A DNA stretch of 64,000 nt from contig NW_020312147.1 of NCBI RefSeq assembly GCF_002999335.1, forward strand, positions 62,001-126,000, written 5' to 3'. Each line of letters starts with the position of its first letter. Within the stretch, counting starts at the first letter, position 1. A model generated the notes under the pieces. The model was not told where the DNA came from, searched no databases, and saw only the letters and a program-made list of their open reading frames with translations. The position numbers were made by a program, and so were the translations under genes. Source of the DNA: Cyclospora cayetanensis. Lineage: Eukaryota; Apicomplexa; Conoidasida; Eucoccidiorida; Eimeriidae. This document shows positions 1-14,222 of the stretch, piece after piece.

Positions 1-3000
1 CCTACATGTCCACAGAATGCCTCCATGGGTGGGCAGTTCTCAGCACTTCCTTACCAACTTGCTTTGCCCATCTGCAACTTTAGCGGGCCTTACTACATGG
101 GGGCGCTGCTCCAGTTATATCTATACGAATCAACCAGAATGATTATCTGGCTTGGCCCGGCAGTTAGGTACTATGCACATTGGCTCATAAACACACAGAT
201 TCACTAAATATGTAGCTGGCTGCACCTTGAATGCGCCCGGAGTTCTGAGTGCGCGAGCCATCACACGCTCCAGCTGTCTCTCTATCCTCTCATGCCAGAA
301 CCATGTAAAAGGGCGAAGGAGTTCTTCTGAGGTGACATTAACTTTCCGGTAGTTGTACTCGTTTGAAAGCTATAGTTTTCTTCTGATGGGGACCCCTGGT
401 GGCGCGCAAAACGAGGAGAGACGCGCAGGAATTCAGAGGTGCCTTGACTGCAATAGCAGTGGCTGGTTGAGTGCGAGGCTGGAAGTATTATACGAGACCC
501 CGCTCGAAGGCCTTAGCGAATGCAGTGAGAAAGTAAGAATTGGGAACTGCTTCATCAATCTTTCTCCCATGCAGTACTGCCTTCCTGGATCTCTCCTATA
601 CTATTATTCCTTCACAGGACAGGGATTTTGGCCGCAAAGAGGATTGGAAGCTTTTTTTATGCGCTCGACACTGGTGCCTGACGAACTGGAAGGCAGCCAT
701 CTCACAAACTACCGTACCTTGTACGGACCAAGGCAATGTTTCCCATACAGAATCCTGGCTTGGCGGCAGCATGCCTTGACGCTATCCAAGCGTCAACCCG
801 AAGCTGTCAGCATGTGCCAATAGCGCTACAAAAGTGTGGGGCAGGTTCATGCCGGCAGGCTGTTTGCATTCGACTTTCTTTAGCTTCTATTGGTCTGAGG
901 CACGCTATTTTCACTGCATGGCTGCTACCCAGACTAAGTAAGAAATGCACGAGGAACAAAGGGGAGATCAGGCCAAGCAACGTGTGGAAGTATACTTCCA
1001 CATGAGTCGCAAAACACAAGACTATGAGAACAGCCGGACCTTACTGCAGTCAGTGCCTAACTAAACTTTGTATGCCGCCTAACAAACCTGGGTACCTACT
1101 GTAAGTGCTTATGATATATGGGTCAGTGCGCTGAGTTACCGTTTGTAAGAAAGTCCTCTTAGGGTCCTTAAGGGAGATTTCGCACGATGCAAATTTCTTG
1201 CAAGTGCTCTTGTTCTTTGGAGGGTGTCGTTGGAGCATAGCTGACCCCATCCACGACGCTCACCCCAAAGCCTCCGGCGACGGTGATGAGAAGACAGCTG
1301 GAGTGCACGCTGCTCCACCCTTGCAGATTTCAAGTGCTCACGCACCTAGCTGCCCAAAGCAATTTACCCCTTAGCGTGTACGAAGTTCATTTTAATGACT
1401 ATGGAGCTCCCTAACCCTACTTTGCAGCACAGAGCATCCCGACAGCCAAATCAACCAGTCCACCCTTGCCTAACTCTTGCTTAAGTATATCCAATATGGT
1501 GGAAGGTTCCTGGCTGTAGCATGCCCCGGCACAGATTGAGGATGTGAGCGCGTGGGGTTCCATTGGAAGCCTCCGTGCGGGCACAAGCCGAGACTCAGTG
1601 CAAGCTTTGTAGAAACGTCGATGTGACCTTAAAATAGACCTCCTGCTTCCCCTGCGTGTGCCCGGCACTTCCTGACATGAGAAGAAAGAATTATCGAAAG
1701 CCCGCTTCGCTGGACTTTCGAAGCACTTCGAGCGTGTACAGTTGGCTGCATGTTGCATCTCGCGCACACGCACACATTACGGCAGCTTCTTGTGTCAAGC
1801 TAACAGGCCTTTGCAATAAGCGAGAAGGGCAAGCACATTACCGAAATAATGATTTTTGTACTAGTCCTTCGTTGCTTGTAGCCCGTGTACAAGCTTAGTT
1901 TCCTAAACATACGTCGAGGATTCTGACGGGTGTGGGCAGGGGAAGCAAACGTTCTCTTGAAAAACGCTCATCACGTTTTAGACAGGTTTTGATCGAGTTT
2001 GGAGTTGAGTGCCTTTCTGTGAGGCTTTTCGGTGCAGCTCTACCTGTACTCTAACCGGCTACAGCGCATTTGTCCCATAGAGAGCTCAGCCCCCCTTCCC
2101 ACTTCTGGCTGGAAGCTTGTAGGGTTGGTACATTGAGACAGTGATACCCTAGAAGAAAGCTTCTCATAATGCTTTTTTTTGTTGCCACAGCTGGGCAGTT
2201 AGGAACCCTCGTGTGGAGACGTAAAAAGGGCATTGCATCCTCTTTTTTGAAAGCGGGGTAGTGCAGACGTGGTGGTTTGGAGGAAATTGAGCTAGTGCAG
2301 AGAGAACAATTATGTACTGTGTTCCTGCAGAGGTGATGCTGACACTTGACTATTTTCCTGTATTCTGTGCTATTGAAGTCTAGTTAATTTCAAACAAAGC
2401 ACCTATAATAAAGACGGACCCTTCGCTAAGCGCCCCCTTGAAGCAAGCGACTGACTCAGAAATCGAAGTAGTTTATGGCATCGATTTTGCTTGAATGCGA
2501 GCTGTGACATACAAATGCTGAGTGACATATGGAAGTGTGCTGCTTCGCGAGGTGGGTAAATATGCGAAGGCCTGAAGCATGAAAGAATAAATCCTTAATT
2601 CGGGGAACGTGAAGCCTAGCGCCTGAGTGTGAACCCGCAACGCCAAGTCCGCAAAGCCTAGAGCCTGAAAATGTGGATCCTTACATCCAAGACCACGAAA
2701 CCTCAAGTCTGAGAGTGCGTAGTTTAACCCAACTAAAGAGAAGCGTACAGTGTTACAGTTGTTCACCCTGAATCCCAACGCTGATAAGTGTAAAGCCTAA
2801 GTCTAGACCCTTGGCCCAGACCTTGGAGCCTAGCGCCTTATACTTTAGACTACAAAGCTCTTAACCCACACGCCGTGCATCCTACTGCCTGGGAGTGTAC
2901 AGCCTGAACCCCAAGACATTATGTCCTTGACCCCAAGTACGTATAACCTAGCGTGAAAAAAGCTGTCATAGCAGGACGATTCTAAGCGCGTCTTCTGTCA

Positions 3001-3624
3001 TTCAAGGTGCTGAAATAGGGAATCAGTGCAGGCTCAATGAAGCGCGGTTCAGCACGACTCCAGCTGAGGGGGCCAGAAGACGGCATATGACTCCAAGCCT
3101 TGGCGCGTCGCTCCTAGGGTTTTTATGCATGCCTCGACGTCCCCGGAGGCCCCTACGGATGTCAAGCCATTGCAACTATTAGCCCGGCCAGCCGCAGCAA
3201 CACTATCAAGGGACAGAGCGGCAGGAGAAGTGCCAAATAAGCGCTGTAGCAGCAAACGAAATACCATTGCGCAGCCGCAGAGATTCAACGGAGTCTTTAA
3301 CTCCTCAGTCTCCTATCTGAAACCCTCACTGTGCTGGCTGCTGCTCCTACAGTGCACGAAGAGCGGCCACACTCAGCGGCAAGGCCCTTGAGGGTCTCCT
3401 TGGCCTAAGGCCTCGCGGGTGGCACTTCAAGACACAGGCTGCTCCCCTCGCGCAGAGCAGGCCTGCATCAAGACAGAGCGTCATGACACCTCGCTTCTCA
3501 CTTGCTCGCCCCTCTAAGACAGCGCAATATAGGGGGAAGTAGTGCTCGTGTAGGCCAGCGGAACCTGAGCATGCACGCACCCACTGCCCCAATACTTAAT
3601 TGGCAGCAGCACCCGGAGTCTTAT
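1..3624. other. No supported gene; one decayed repeat-like stretch
   Basis: Open frames here are short, mostly lack ATG and show no family motif. A 156-residue frame (353-823, +, TTG first codon) and a 118-residue frame (1417-1773, -) are the longest. The latter ends in a protein-like stretch after a possible acceptor near 1514, so it could be a lone 3' exon, but nothing connects to it. The only structure I see is the degenerate repeat at about 2560-2950, listed separately. The stretch is less CAG-rich than the rest of the window. Confidence 0.5.
2560..2950. repeat. Degenerate tandem-like repeat (GCCTAGAGCCTGAG...)
   Basis: Short words such as GCCTAG, GCCTGAG, CCAAG and AACCC recur at loose spacings of about 35-50 bases for roughly 390 bases. 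No two copies are identical. This looks like a strongly diverged minisatellite; it has no open frame of interest. Confidence 0.35.
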
Positions 3625-4506
3625 TCACAGCGAATCGCTTTTTTCCGCTTTTCTGGAAAAGCTCAAGACCCACTGTGAAGATGTGACACCCTGAGGCTCC
3701 ATTATAGATTCCCTCCTGCAACTTACCGCTGCGAGACACTGCTGCCTTAGAGCCTTCTCACAGACCCCCTCTGCTCCAACTGTCCTCTTATACTGCTGCA
3801 CAACCTGCAGCAGCAGCCGCAGCAGCACTCCCAGCATATAAATCGTTCACCAGGCTTCCTTGTCGATGAGGACACACGTAATGAAGAGCCCCGCCTTAAT
3901 CTACCGAAACGCCTCTCTCTACTCCAAAGTCCTTACCTCTCTTGCAAGCTGCTTCCAATGCATGCGCTTCTCCGGTTGCTCCTTCAGCAGCGACTTGACG
4001 GCTGCAAGCCAGCACCACTCTGAGGGGGGAAGGCCTCCATTGCGTCTTTTCGCTTGCGTCTGCTGTTGCTGCTGGCCCTCTTTCTCGGGGTCTGCGTGCA
4101 CCTTCCGCTTGCATCCAGCGCCTTGTTGCTGTTGCTGTTGTTGCTGCTGCTGCTGCTTCTGCTGCTGCTGCTGCTGCTGTTTCTGCTGCTGCTGCTTCTG
4201 CTGCTGTTTCTTGGAGCCCGCCGCGAATTTGCCATGGAACTTCTGCTCCTCTGCACCCGCAAACAGACCGACACGGCAAAAACCTGCACTCCGATATCCC
4301 GCATCCACAATGCGACACCCGAAAGTTTGGAAGTTGCGCCATAGAAGGGCCCCACCTGTGAGGCACTGCGTGTGATGTTTGATGCTTTGATGGGAGAATT
4401 GCTGCATGCAGTCCACGCAGCTGAAAGTGGCGCCAAAGCAGCCGTGACATTCGGCTGCCTTCTTCTTTAGGGAGGCTTGGCAACACGAGCAAACGAAGGT
4501 CACCAT
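3625..4506 (-). CDS. LYAR: LYAR-like C2HC zinc-finger nucleolar protein
   Basis: Predicted cell-growth-regulating nucleolar protein (LYAR family: DNA/RNA-binding nucleolar protein linked to rRNA synthesis). I model three exons, 4506-3937, 3804-3727 and 3672-3625, all phase 0, giving 231 residues. The start chosen is the ATG at 4506, because MVTFVCSCCQ begins the LYAR zinc finger directly, although the frame is open further upstream. Two C2HC fingers occupy about residues 5-50 (CSCC, CHGC, CVDC, HHTQC). A poly-Q/K linker of about 40 residues follows (about 105-145), then a basic stretch and a C-terminal winged-helix-like segment (WLAAVKSLLKEQPEK continuing into VVQQYKRTVG). That segment only reads through if the 132-nt intron after LARE is removed. 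The Q tract is translated CTG repeat DNA. The family call rests on the N-terminal fingers and the C-terminal segment; the last 15 residues are least certain. Confidence 0.8.
4110..4212. repeat. CTG/CAG trinucleotide tract (poly-Q linker of the LYAR-like gene)
   Basis: Interrupted (TTG/CTG/CTT)n on the + strand, read as Gln/Lys on the - strand. Other frames of the same DNA give poly-Leu or poly-Cys ORFs, which are artefacts. Confidence 0.9.
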
Positions 4507-5165
4507 CCTCAGGTTGCCGTGTCCTTGTTTCGATTGTGGCAGTTGTGTTTCGGTTGTTATTGCTGCAAGAAGGGCAGCCAAGCGTGCCAAACGTCTAAAC
4601 GGAATGTTGCTGCTGTCGCGCGAGGTGCTGGCTTCGCTAAGCAAATGGAGTTGGCTTCCTGCGTAAGGCCCAGCACGATCCTCCTGCCGTCGGACCCTCA
4701 AACATTGAGCGCGTGCGCTACAGCCGACAAAAGGCACATCCCAAGACGTTCTGAACTGTTAGAGGGAAGGCTTTTTGTTTAACGAATTTCTCGAGAAGGC
4801 GCATGCGGCCAGAAGGCCGGGGGGCCCTTTCCCGCCCCTGGCATCCCCAATGGGGGGGTGTCGGGCAAGTGCCCTCTTTGGCATTAAACGCTCACTCTCT
4901 TCCAAAACCTTGATCCTTAATACACAGGCCCTTTGAATAGGCCAACCTGAGCCTCCGATCGAGCACAATTTTCAATGCGAGATCTGTCGTGGCTTGCGTG
5001 CCGGATCGATTGAACCGTTATCGGTTCTGCGTGGCCGTGCCGTCGCTCGCACACTCGATTTGAAATTGAAGCCCTGAGACTCGAAGCGAGAAGATATTCT
5101 CGAAACACGCACCTGGCTGCGGCGCTGGGGAGTGGTGGTCACGACGCAAAAAGAGGCCCTTAAGA
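4507..5165. other. Intergenic, divergent promoter region
   Basis: This lies between the start of the LYAR-like gene (-) and the start of the methyltransferase gene (+). It holds a GGGGGGCCC element near 4817 and no credible ORF. It presumably carries both promoters; I see no recognisable promoter motif. Confidence 0.5.
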
Positions 5166-7964
<2,799 letters not shown>

Positions 7965-10900
7965 TGAGATGCGCCTGACAGCCATCCTGAAGGCGCTACT
8001 ATCACCGACGCTGAGAGGCAGTTCGTGGACAAGGCTCGTCATGGGGAAAAATTTAGGCGCCTTAACGACTGCATGGCCTCAAAAAGTCGAGGCGACCCAG
8101 TCTCTCTTCTCTCTAGCCGCCCTTGCCCTTCATGCTGCTTCGTTCAATGCAGCAAGGAAACTATAGCCTAATTGGAGGCCTCTTGCAAAACTAAAGGGGC
8201 CCTGAGCAGGCGTGGCCAGCGGTGGCGTGGGGGGACTAGGGGAGCTCTCAGGGGCGAGACGGTAAAGGCGCCACCCTCAGGAGCCGGTTGTTGTCTTGCC
8301 GTATGCACTAATTGACTGCCGAGCGAATTAAAAACCTCTCATACTCCCTGAGGGCGCTCAATACCAGAATTAAATGGAATCCAAACGACAAGGCACGCGA
8401 AAAGAGTACCCTTCAACCTCAATTTTTTTTCATAAAAGCAAAACCCTAAAAGAACCAGCCGATTCAAGCTTACAGCGTTGGGCCTAGAGTTCTCTGCGCC
8501 TCACCTGAGGGCTCCTTCGTCTAAGTGTAACGCTTTGTCAAGGGGCAGGACCCTTGTTGGAGAGACACTACACTATCAGCTGCGCCGTCCACTAGGACAA
8601 GGCCGGCCAAGGCCCTGGGAGGGTCTGGAGCCTTCCAGACAGATATACCTCCCCAAATTCGAGCTACCGCTTTCTGATAAGATTCCTCGCAAAACTGTTC
8701 AGCGACGCCCCAGAACACAGTTCCTAAAACTCCTTGGTAAGCTTTTCAGAGATCCCTGCATAGAGCGCTCTCGCTGAGGATGCCCAGCACAAGAAGCCCT
8801 TTGCAGGGGAGACGAAGGAGGCCTCGACACCCCCGTAAGGAGTCTCTTCGCGAGCCAATCGGTGGTCAAAGCCAAACACAACGCTGAATAAGGAAACCGG
8901 TAGAAACTGATTTGCACCCTGCTCCCAATGCTTAGTTGACAGAGGTAAAGGGGGCCTGGGGTCTCCCAAATGGGCTGCAATATTGGCGACTTTAAAGGGC
9001 CTTGTGGTGGTGCGGGCGCCGCCTTCACGAGCATCACTGGAGAAAGCCCTCGAGCTTCCTGAGGGGGTGGCTCTCAAAAAGTGCACCAGGGGCCTCTCTC
9101 TTCTATTGTGAACACTGCGGTTGTTGACCAGCTCTGGTTGCAGTCTTTTCGGTAAAAAAGATATCAGCAAAAGGACCTCATGGCAGCCCTCGTTGAGGAC
9201 TCGTCACCTCGCAAGAAGTCCTACTGCGCATGGACGTGGAGCAACTATGCACTAGGGGCCATCCGGCAAAGTCGAAGGAACTGCGGCGCGCCCTACAGGG
9301 GTTCTGTGAGTCACTCTTTGTACTGTCCGCCGTTGGAGGGCATGGTCGTGCCAGGGGGTTATGTGAGAGAGGCCCTGGAACCTGCGGCGCTACACGCGAG
9401 CTCGGTCCTTTTGGACGCTGGGGTAGAGGAGACCTTGGGTTGTTGAAGCTTGTGGATGGGTTCTTATTCCTTTTAGCGCATGTTGGTGGCTGAAGTGCTG
9501 CCAGTAGCACTTCAGGTGGCTAATCTTGGAGATCGCATAAGGCGGTGGACGACCCTGGATGATACCGTAGGAACAGAACCTGCCGTAAGCAGTGCCCTAA
9601 GCTTAAAAAACGGGCTTAGTTCTCTGACAGCTCCCGCGGCTATGGGACGAAGCTCTTTGAGCACTGTGAGGCTTTTCTATGCCCTTGTGGGTGACTGAAC
9701 ATAGGAGCGGAAGTTTTCTGGGGCTGCTGAGGGATGGCAAAATGCCTTTCATGAACTCTTCCAGGCCTTGATGCTGACTCGCGGAGCTTCTTGTGAAAGC
9801 GGGAGAACCTCCAAGCTCCCATTACACATGTCTCTCCCCGGGGAACCCATATCCGCAGGGGTATACCGAAGAAGCAGTGGAACCGCACGCGGGACTGACA
9901 AAGGCTCCCGTTGCCTTGGGGGCTGTTAGGGTTTGCAGCTGAGCTTTCCCAATGGCAGGCCTTGGCAAGTAGTTGAACTCCCGGAAAATCTTCGTGACAG
10001 TCCCGCCGGCTTTCCAAAAGGCAATCAAGGCTAACCTGTATGTCGTTGGCGTTAAGGAAGGTGGCCTCCAACAGGGTAGACAAAGGTCCTGCTGGTTTAC
10101 CTGTGGGCGCTTTTGGCTTGTTTTGCCTGCGTTTGGATGTTGGTTCGTTGCCGTGGCGTTCAGAGGTAACAGAGGACCCCAAGCCTTGCGGATTTGAGGG
10201 GCTCTCTGCCCTTCGTTTTGGAATGCATACTAGCGTCGTCTGCTGGGAGCATCTCCTGTACATTGATAAAGTCCTTCTATAGCCTCAAAAAGGGGCCCCT
10301 CAAATGGCTTCGGGAGGCTGACGAGCGAGGCTGGAGTGCTCTATAATGCCCTCCAGGTAATTAAGGCATCCATAAATGAGCAGATCTTCAAGATGCATCT
10401 AGCCTCTCCCCATGGGGAGACTTAAGGGCTCACCTATGCCCTCTCGGGCTAGAGTAGAGCCCTTTTTCGCTGGCTTCTTCTGAAGAAGCATGTGGCGCTT
10501 TGGAAGGCCTTGCTTCTTTTCTGGTTGCTTTCTTTCAAATATTTGGGGTGGCCCGTGAACACAACAGGGGGTTTTTTAGGCCCTTGAGGCGTCTTCGAGT
10601 CATTCGGAGGCCCAGAGGTTTGCGGGTGAGGGGAGTGTGCTTTGGAGGAAACCCGGCGTTATACTCTGGCTCTGGCTAGCCTTGATGGGAATCGCCTTAT
10701 AGAAAGGGGAGACATGACCCAAGGGTGCAGGTAGCTACCTAAAAGCTGCTGGAAAATCAGATGGGTCAGGCAAGTTGTCCTCTTCCTCTGGCTTGGAAAA
10801 AGCAGCCCTCCCTCCCCCATCCCCCCATCGGGAGGCCTTGCCACAAGGGCTTTGCGGACTCAAAGATTATGGAGACGTGCCTTTTCTTTAGTGAGCAGCA

Positions 10901-12242
10901 GCAACTGAGAAGTTCATGAAGGCTTTTCGAAGAGAGTCTAGCAGGCTACAAATGGACCAACACTGAGCAGACCTTCGGGGGAGGCGAGTGTCGCCCCTTC
11001 GATGGGGCAGCAGGGAGAGCTTGGGCCTTCCCAGAGGCACACCAACATTCCAGGAAGAAAGACTGCAAAACGGCTTGCTAAAATCCCTGAAGCCGTATAC
11101 AAGAGAGGAAACGCGGATGTGTAAGGGAAGCCACTGGTGCTAGGTAAGCCTTCTGCAACGAGCGGTCCGACCGATTAAATTTGTTCCTTCTTCAGGACCG
11201 TTGCGGCCGGCTTAAGGGCCCTGTCTCTCTTTTGCGGTTTGCTTGTGGGGCGGCCCCTGGGAGCCTTTGCAGTATATTTAGCCTTGGTGATCCCAGGCCC
11301 CCGACATTTTTGCGCCCATTGAAATCATAGGCATTGTCACATACGGCCAGATGTGAGTTTCTCGCTGCCATTAGAGGCACGTTTTACGTTTGCTAAAGCG
11401 TAGGGAGGCATTCAGACCTTGCACAAGGAACTCAAACACCACTGTCCTGTTTGCTAGCTACGTACATGCCTGGGGCCGAGGGGCTCTAAAATGCGCTGAA
11501 ATGACTCAGACGGGGTGGATGAACAATAAAACTACCTATTTTTGGAATTGGAGTTTAAGGTTCATGTTTTTGCCGGAATGTTTCCGGTGGGCTCTCGGAG
11601 GGTTGAGCACGAGTGACTTTTCGAGGGGGTCTCGAATGCTTTCCTCGCTCTCTAATCCGGCTAAGCACTGTCGAATTGGTCCAGAAAAAATACAGTGGTG
11701 CTACACATCTACGCATTCGATTCTCTCTAAAGTTAGTTCTTAGTTGCTGGCGGCAGACGGGAAGTGGATTCAAGGAGAGGGCATACTGAGGGGGGCCCCT
11801 GCTCCTGCGGAGGCCAGGAACCCAGTGAGGGGGAGGGGCCCTCCCGCAGCTCCTCATTCGGCACTCTTCCATACTTGCTGCGCCTTACTGCCAGGGTGCG
11901 CGGTGTATTCGGGTGAGTACAGAGCTTTGTTGCGCAACAGATTTAACGGCAACCATACGGAGTCTGAGAGGAAGCCCTGAGTTCCCCGGTTCCCTCTGTG
12001 TTCGGGGGCCTAACGGGTCCATAGAAGCACCAATGCCATCAGTGTACCTCACAGCGGCACATAGCAACTGCTCCAACAGCAGCAACTGCAGCTAAATCTA
12101 ATACCACAGACGGCAGCAGTGGCTGGCAGCACCCGGACTCGCGGGGCGGCCATGATACGTGGTTGGAGACATGGGCGTCTTTTGAGCCGTTTTGCACGTT
12201 GTACACTCGTATAGGGCTTATCGCACTTTGGAGCTTGTGGGA
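7965..12242. other. 4.3-kb stretch without a supported gene
   Basis: Many short frames and GGGGCCC-type elements but no family motif. The longest frames are 9640-10263 (-, 207 residues), 9180-9446 (+), 9480-9698 (+, ATG start, protein-like) and 11390-11743 (+). The + frames at 9.2-9.7 kb could be two exons of a small unknown gene, but I cannot fix a splice pattern. A single telomere-like word, AAACCCTAAA, occurs near 8442 and is not repeated. Confidence 0.45.
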
Positions 12243-12865
12243 ATGGCGGCGACTCGACGGGTGGAACGGCTTATGGCCTGCGGGGGATGGGCACTCCCGG
12301 CCGTAAAAACACTGGCAATACACCTGAAGGGAGAGGCAGCCAGCCACAAATTGTACAGGTCGGTGAGAAATTAGGGTTCAGACTTTGCCACGGGAAGAGA
12401 CCCCAGTGATTTCGGTGTTGCGGAACGAGGTTTAAGGCTTCCCAGATTGCAGTCACCACATGCGTTTTTCTGTGCAGTGAGTTTTCCAAGGGTTTCCTGC
12501 CTGGCCTTCGACTGGCGAATCCGTCGGTGGAATTCGTTGTGTTCGAGGGGGCGCCAACTAACGCGCTTAGCATGACCCTCGGTAAGGCTTTTGAGGGCAT
12601 TGGAGTGCTGCTGCGAAGGATCAGACACTTCCCATGCTCTGTAGCCAACTTGGGGGACCCAGCTGGTGCTAAATCTGGTGCTGCCTGCGGCAGTAGCTTG
12701 TGCGACTGCTCCTAACTCCATGCGCTGCGAAGTGTTGTTCCTTCTATGCTCGTTGCAGACAGGGAGGGGCCCCCAGTGATGCTGAACCTCGATTTGTACC
12801 GTCAGCCGCATCAATTGGTGCAGCGCATCCTGGACTTGCAGGCTATCGTCCAGGCTGTGCCATAG
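12243..12865 (+). CDS. MRPL43: Mitochondrial ribosomal protein mL43-like (L51/S25/CI-B8 fold)
   Basis: Small protein of 108 residues in three exons: 12243-12358, 12478-12581, 12759-12865 (phases 2 then 1, consistent). The pattern follows the mL43 family. An N-terminal basic start (MAATRRVERLM) leads into VKTLAIHLKGEAASHKL. The acidic-aromatic helix EFSKGFLPGLRLANPSVEF then fits the family's Fx(n)NPxV core, and the C-terminal half (PPVMLNLDLYRQPHQLVQRI) corresponds to the strand-turn-helix end. I infer a role in the large subunit of the mitoribosome. Similarity is by pattern only and the family is short and divergent; NDUFA2 or MRPS25, which share the fold, are alternatives. There are no repeats and no obvious targeting peptide beyond the basic N-terminus. 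The first donor (GTCGGT) is weak but is the only one that keeps the frame. Confidence 0.62.
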
Positions 12866-13003
12866 TGCAGAGACCGTCGCCTTTTTTGTGGAAACAATCA
12901 GCAGCGTCAAGAGCACCAAAACGCTGCATGGACAAGTAAACTTGTGGCAGCTTTATTGGTAGCGCTGCGTTTGCAGGTTGGTCGCTCACTTTTCGGCAGG
13001 ACT

Positions 13004-13333
13004 ATGGGTAGAGCCATGGGGAAGAAGAGGCAATGCAGGATAGAGTTTACAGGGGTTGTTTGGGCCGAGGCTTCAATTTTAGTTGGAGACTCTAATGCAG
13101 CAACAGTGCGACAACAATTTGACAAGGCTCTAGATGCGGTTGGAGTGTACGAGTGGGGCGGCACAAAGAGCGCGCCAGAAAGGATGAAACGGCAACCGGC
13201 GAAGGGGGAAATAATGAAGGAGGCAGCGGCAAAATCAACCCCACGAAGAACTCGTGGCACCAAGCGTCGAAGTGACAGCGTGGAGCATTTTATCGTTGCT
13301 AATTGGACAGCAGGGATGCGCCAGGCTGTTTAG
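13004..13333 (+). CDS. Hypothetical 109-residue basic ORF
   Basis: ATG at 13004 (MGRAMGKKRQ) in a frame open from 12944, ending at TAG 13331-13333. The composition is ordinary and free of homopolymers, with a basic C-terminal half (RRTRGTKRRS). I recognise no family. Its last ten bases overlap the tRNA-Pro gene on the same strand, which argues against it or implies a different 3' end. It could be a chance ORF. Confidence 0.28.
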   Translation: MGRAMGKKRQCRIEFTGVVWAEASILVGDSNAATVRQQFDKALDAVGVYEWGGTKSAPERMKRQPAKGEIMKEAAAKSTPRRTRGTKRRSDSVEHFIVANWTAGMRQAV

Positions 13334-13395
13334 TCTAGTGGTATGATTCTCGCTTAGGGTGCGAGAGGTCCCGGGTTCAATTCCCGGAACAGCCC
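13324..13395 (+). tRNA. tRNA-Pro(AGG): tRNA-Pro (AGG)
   Basis: A full cloverleaf can be drawn. Acceptor stem GGCTGTT (13324-13330) pairs with AACAGCC (13388-13394), discriminator C at 13395. The D arm contains the A box (TAGTCTAGTGG). The anticodon stem CTCGC/GCGAG encloses loop TTAGGGT, with anticodon AGG. The T stem CCGGG/CCCGG encloses TTCAATT, and GGTTCAATTCC is a good B box. No intron, and CCA is not encoded, as expected for a nuclear gene. Confidence 0.96.
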
Positions 13396-13396
13396 C

Positions 13397-13401
13397 TTTT
13401 T
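13397..13401 (+). terminator. RNA polymerase III T-run terminator
   Basis: TTTTT starts two bases after the tRNA-Pro discriminator base, which is the usual Pol III stop. Confidence 0.85.
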
Positions 13402-14222
13402 AAGCCCTTGCGTCTACTTGACCTTTTATTTTCCAATTAGTGCGAATCTGTGCACGTGCTGGCTAAATATTTTTGCTGTTTCATTGCAAGGGGCTTGGCA
13501 GAGGAGGGGGAACAGGGGGGTGTATCTGCTCGCGGTACTGGGGCACGTGTGCGTCACGGCGTTTGCGTGCGAGGACACCTCCACACGGTTCCCTTTATAG
13601 TGCAAATAAAATAACATTGCTAATGCTAAGTAATAATGTTTCCAACTTCTGGCGCTCCTTCCTCCTCTCCTCGCTCTACTTTCCGTCCACCCGCCAGCCC
13701 CCCCCTGCTCGGGGAGGGCGCGGGCATGTGTTTCTTCGTGTGTCTACGAAACGCATCCCAGGTGAAACGCGAAAATACGAATAAATGCGCATTTAAGGAT
13801 ACAGAGTGGTCACTTTGGCGTTGAGTCGGAATTTCTACCGGCGCAGTAGTCGTAAGCGAAGATTGGCAGTAGGCCTTCCGAGAGGCTATTAAGGTAACCA
13901 GAATGGAGGGCAGGGAAGGGACAGGGACGAGGCCTAATCTCCTCTTGGGCATGACTCTGGCGACACCATCATGCACATTCGTGCCGTTGCACGGGGACTC
14001 GTCGTGGCTTGGTGCATACAAAACCCCAGCCATGCTGAGGGACGAGACATTGTATGCAGACAGGGCCCCTTGGGAAAAAAACGCGCCATATATTTCATGC
14101 CGGAGCTACGGCTTCAGGATTTTGCGTAGCCTCGTGGCCTCCCCCAAGCGTAACAGGTGTTCTTCAGGGGTCTCGGTGTTACTCAGCACAAAGGGAAGAA
14201 TGTCAGAGTCAACGTCTCTTTG
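13402..14222. other. Intergenic
   Basis: Between the tRNA and the 3' end of the TMEM106-like gene. Short ORFs on both strands show no motif and no repeat. I see nothing further. Confidence 0.5.

Noticed and set aside
4054..4344. Leu-rich ORF resembling a signal peptide or TM protein (+)
   Set aside because: It is the CTG strand of the LYAR poly-Q linker.
8442..8452. Telomere-type AAACCCTAAA word
   Set aside because: Single occurrence; no tandem array, so not a telomere.
9640..10263. 207-codon - strand ORF
   Set aside because: No ATG in good context, no motif, Ser/Pro/Arg-rich by base composition, and overlapping frames on the other strand are equally protein-like.
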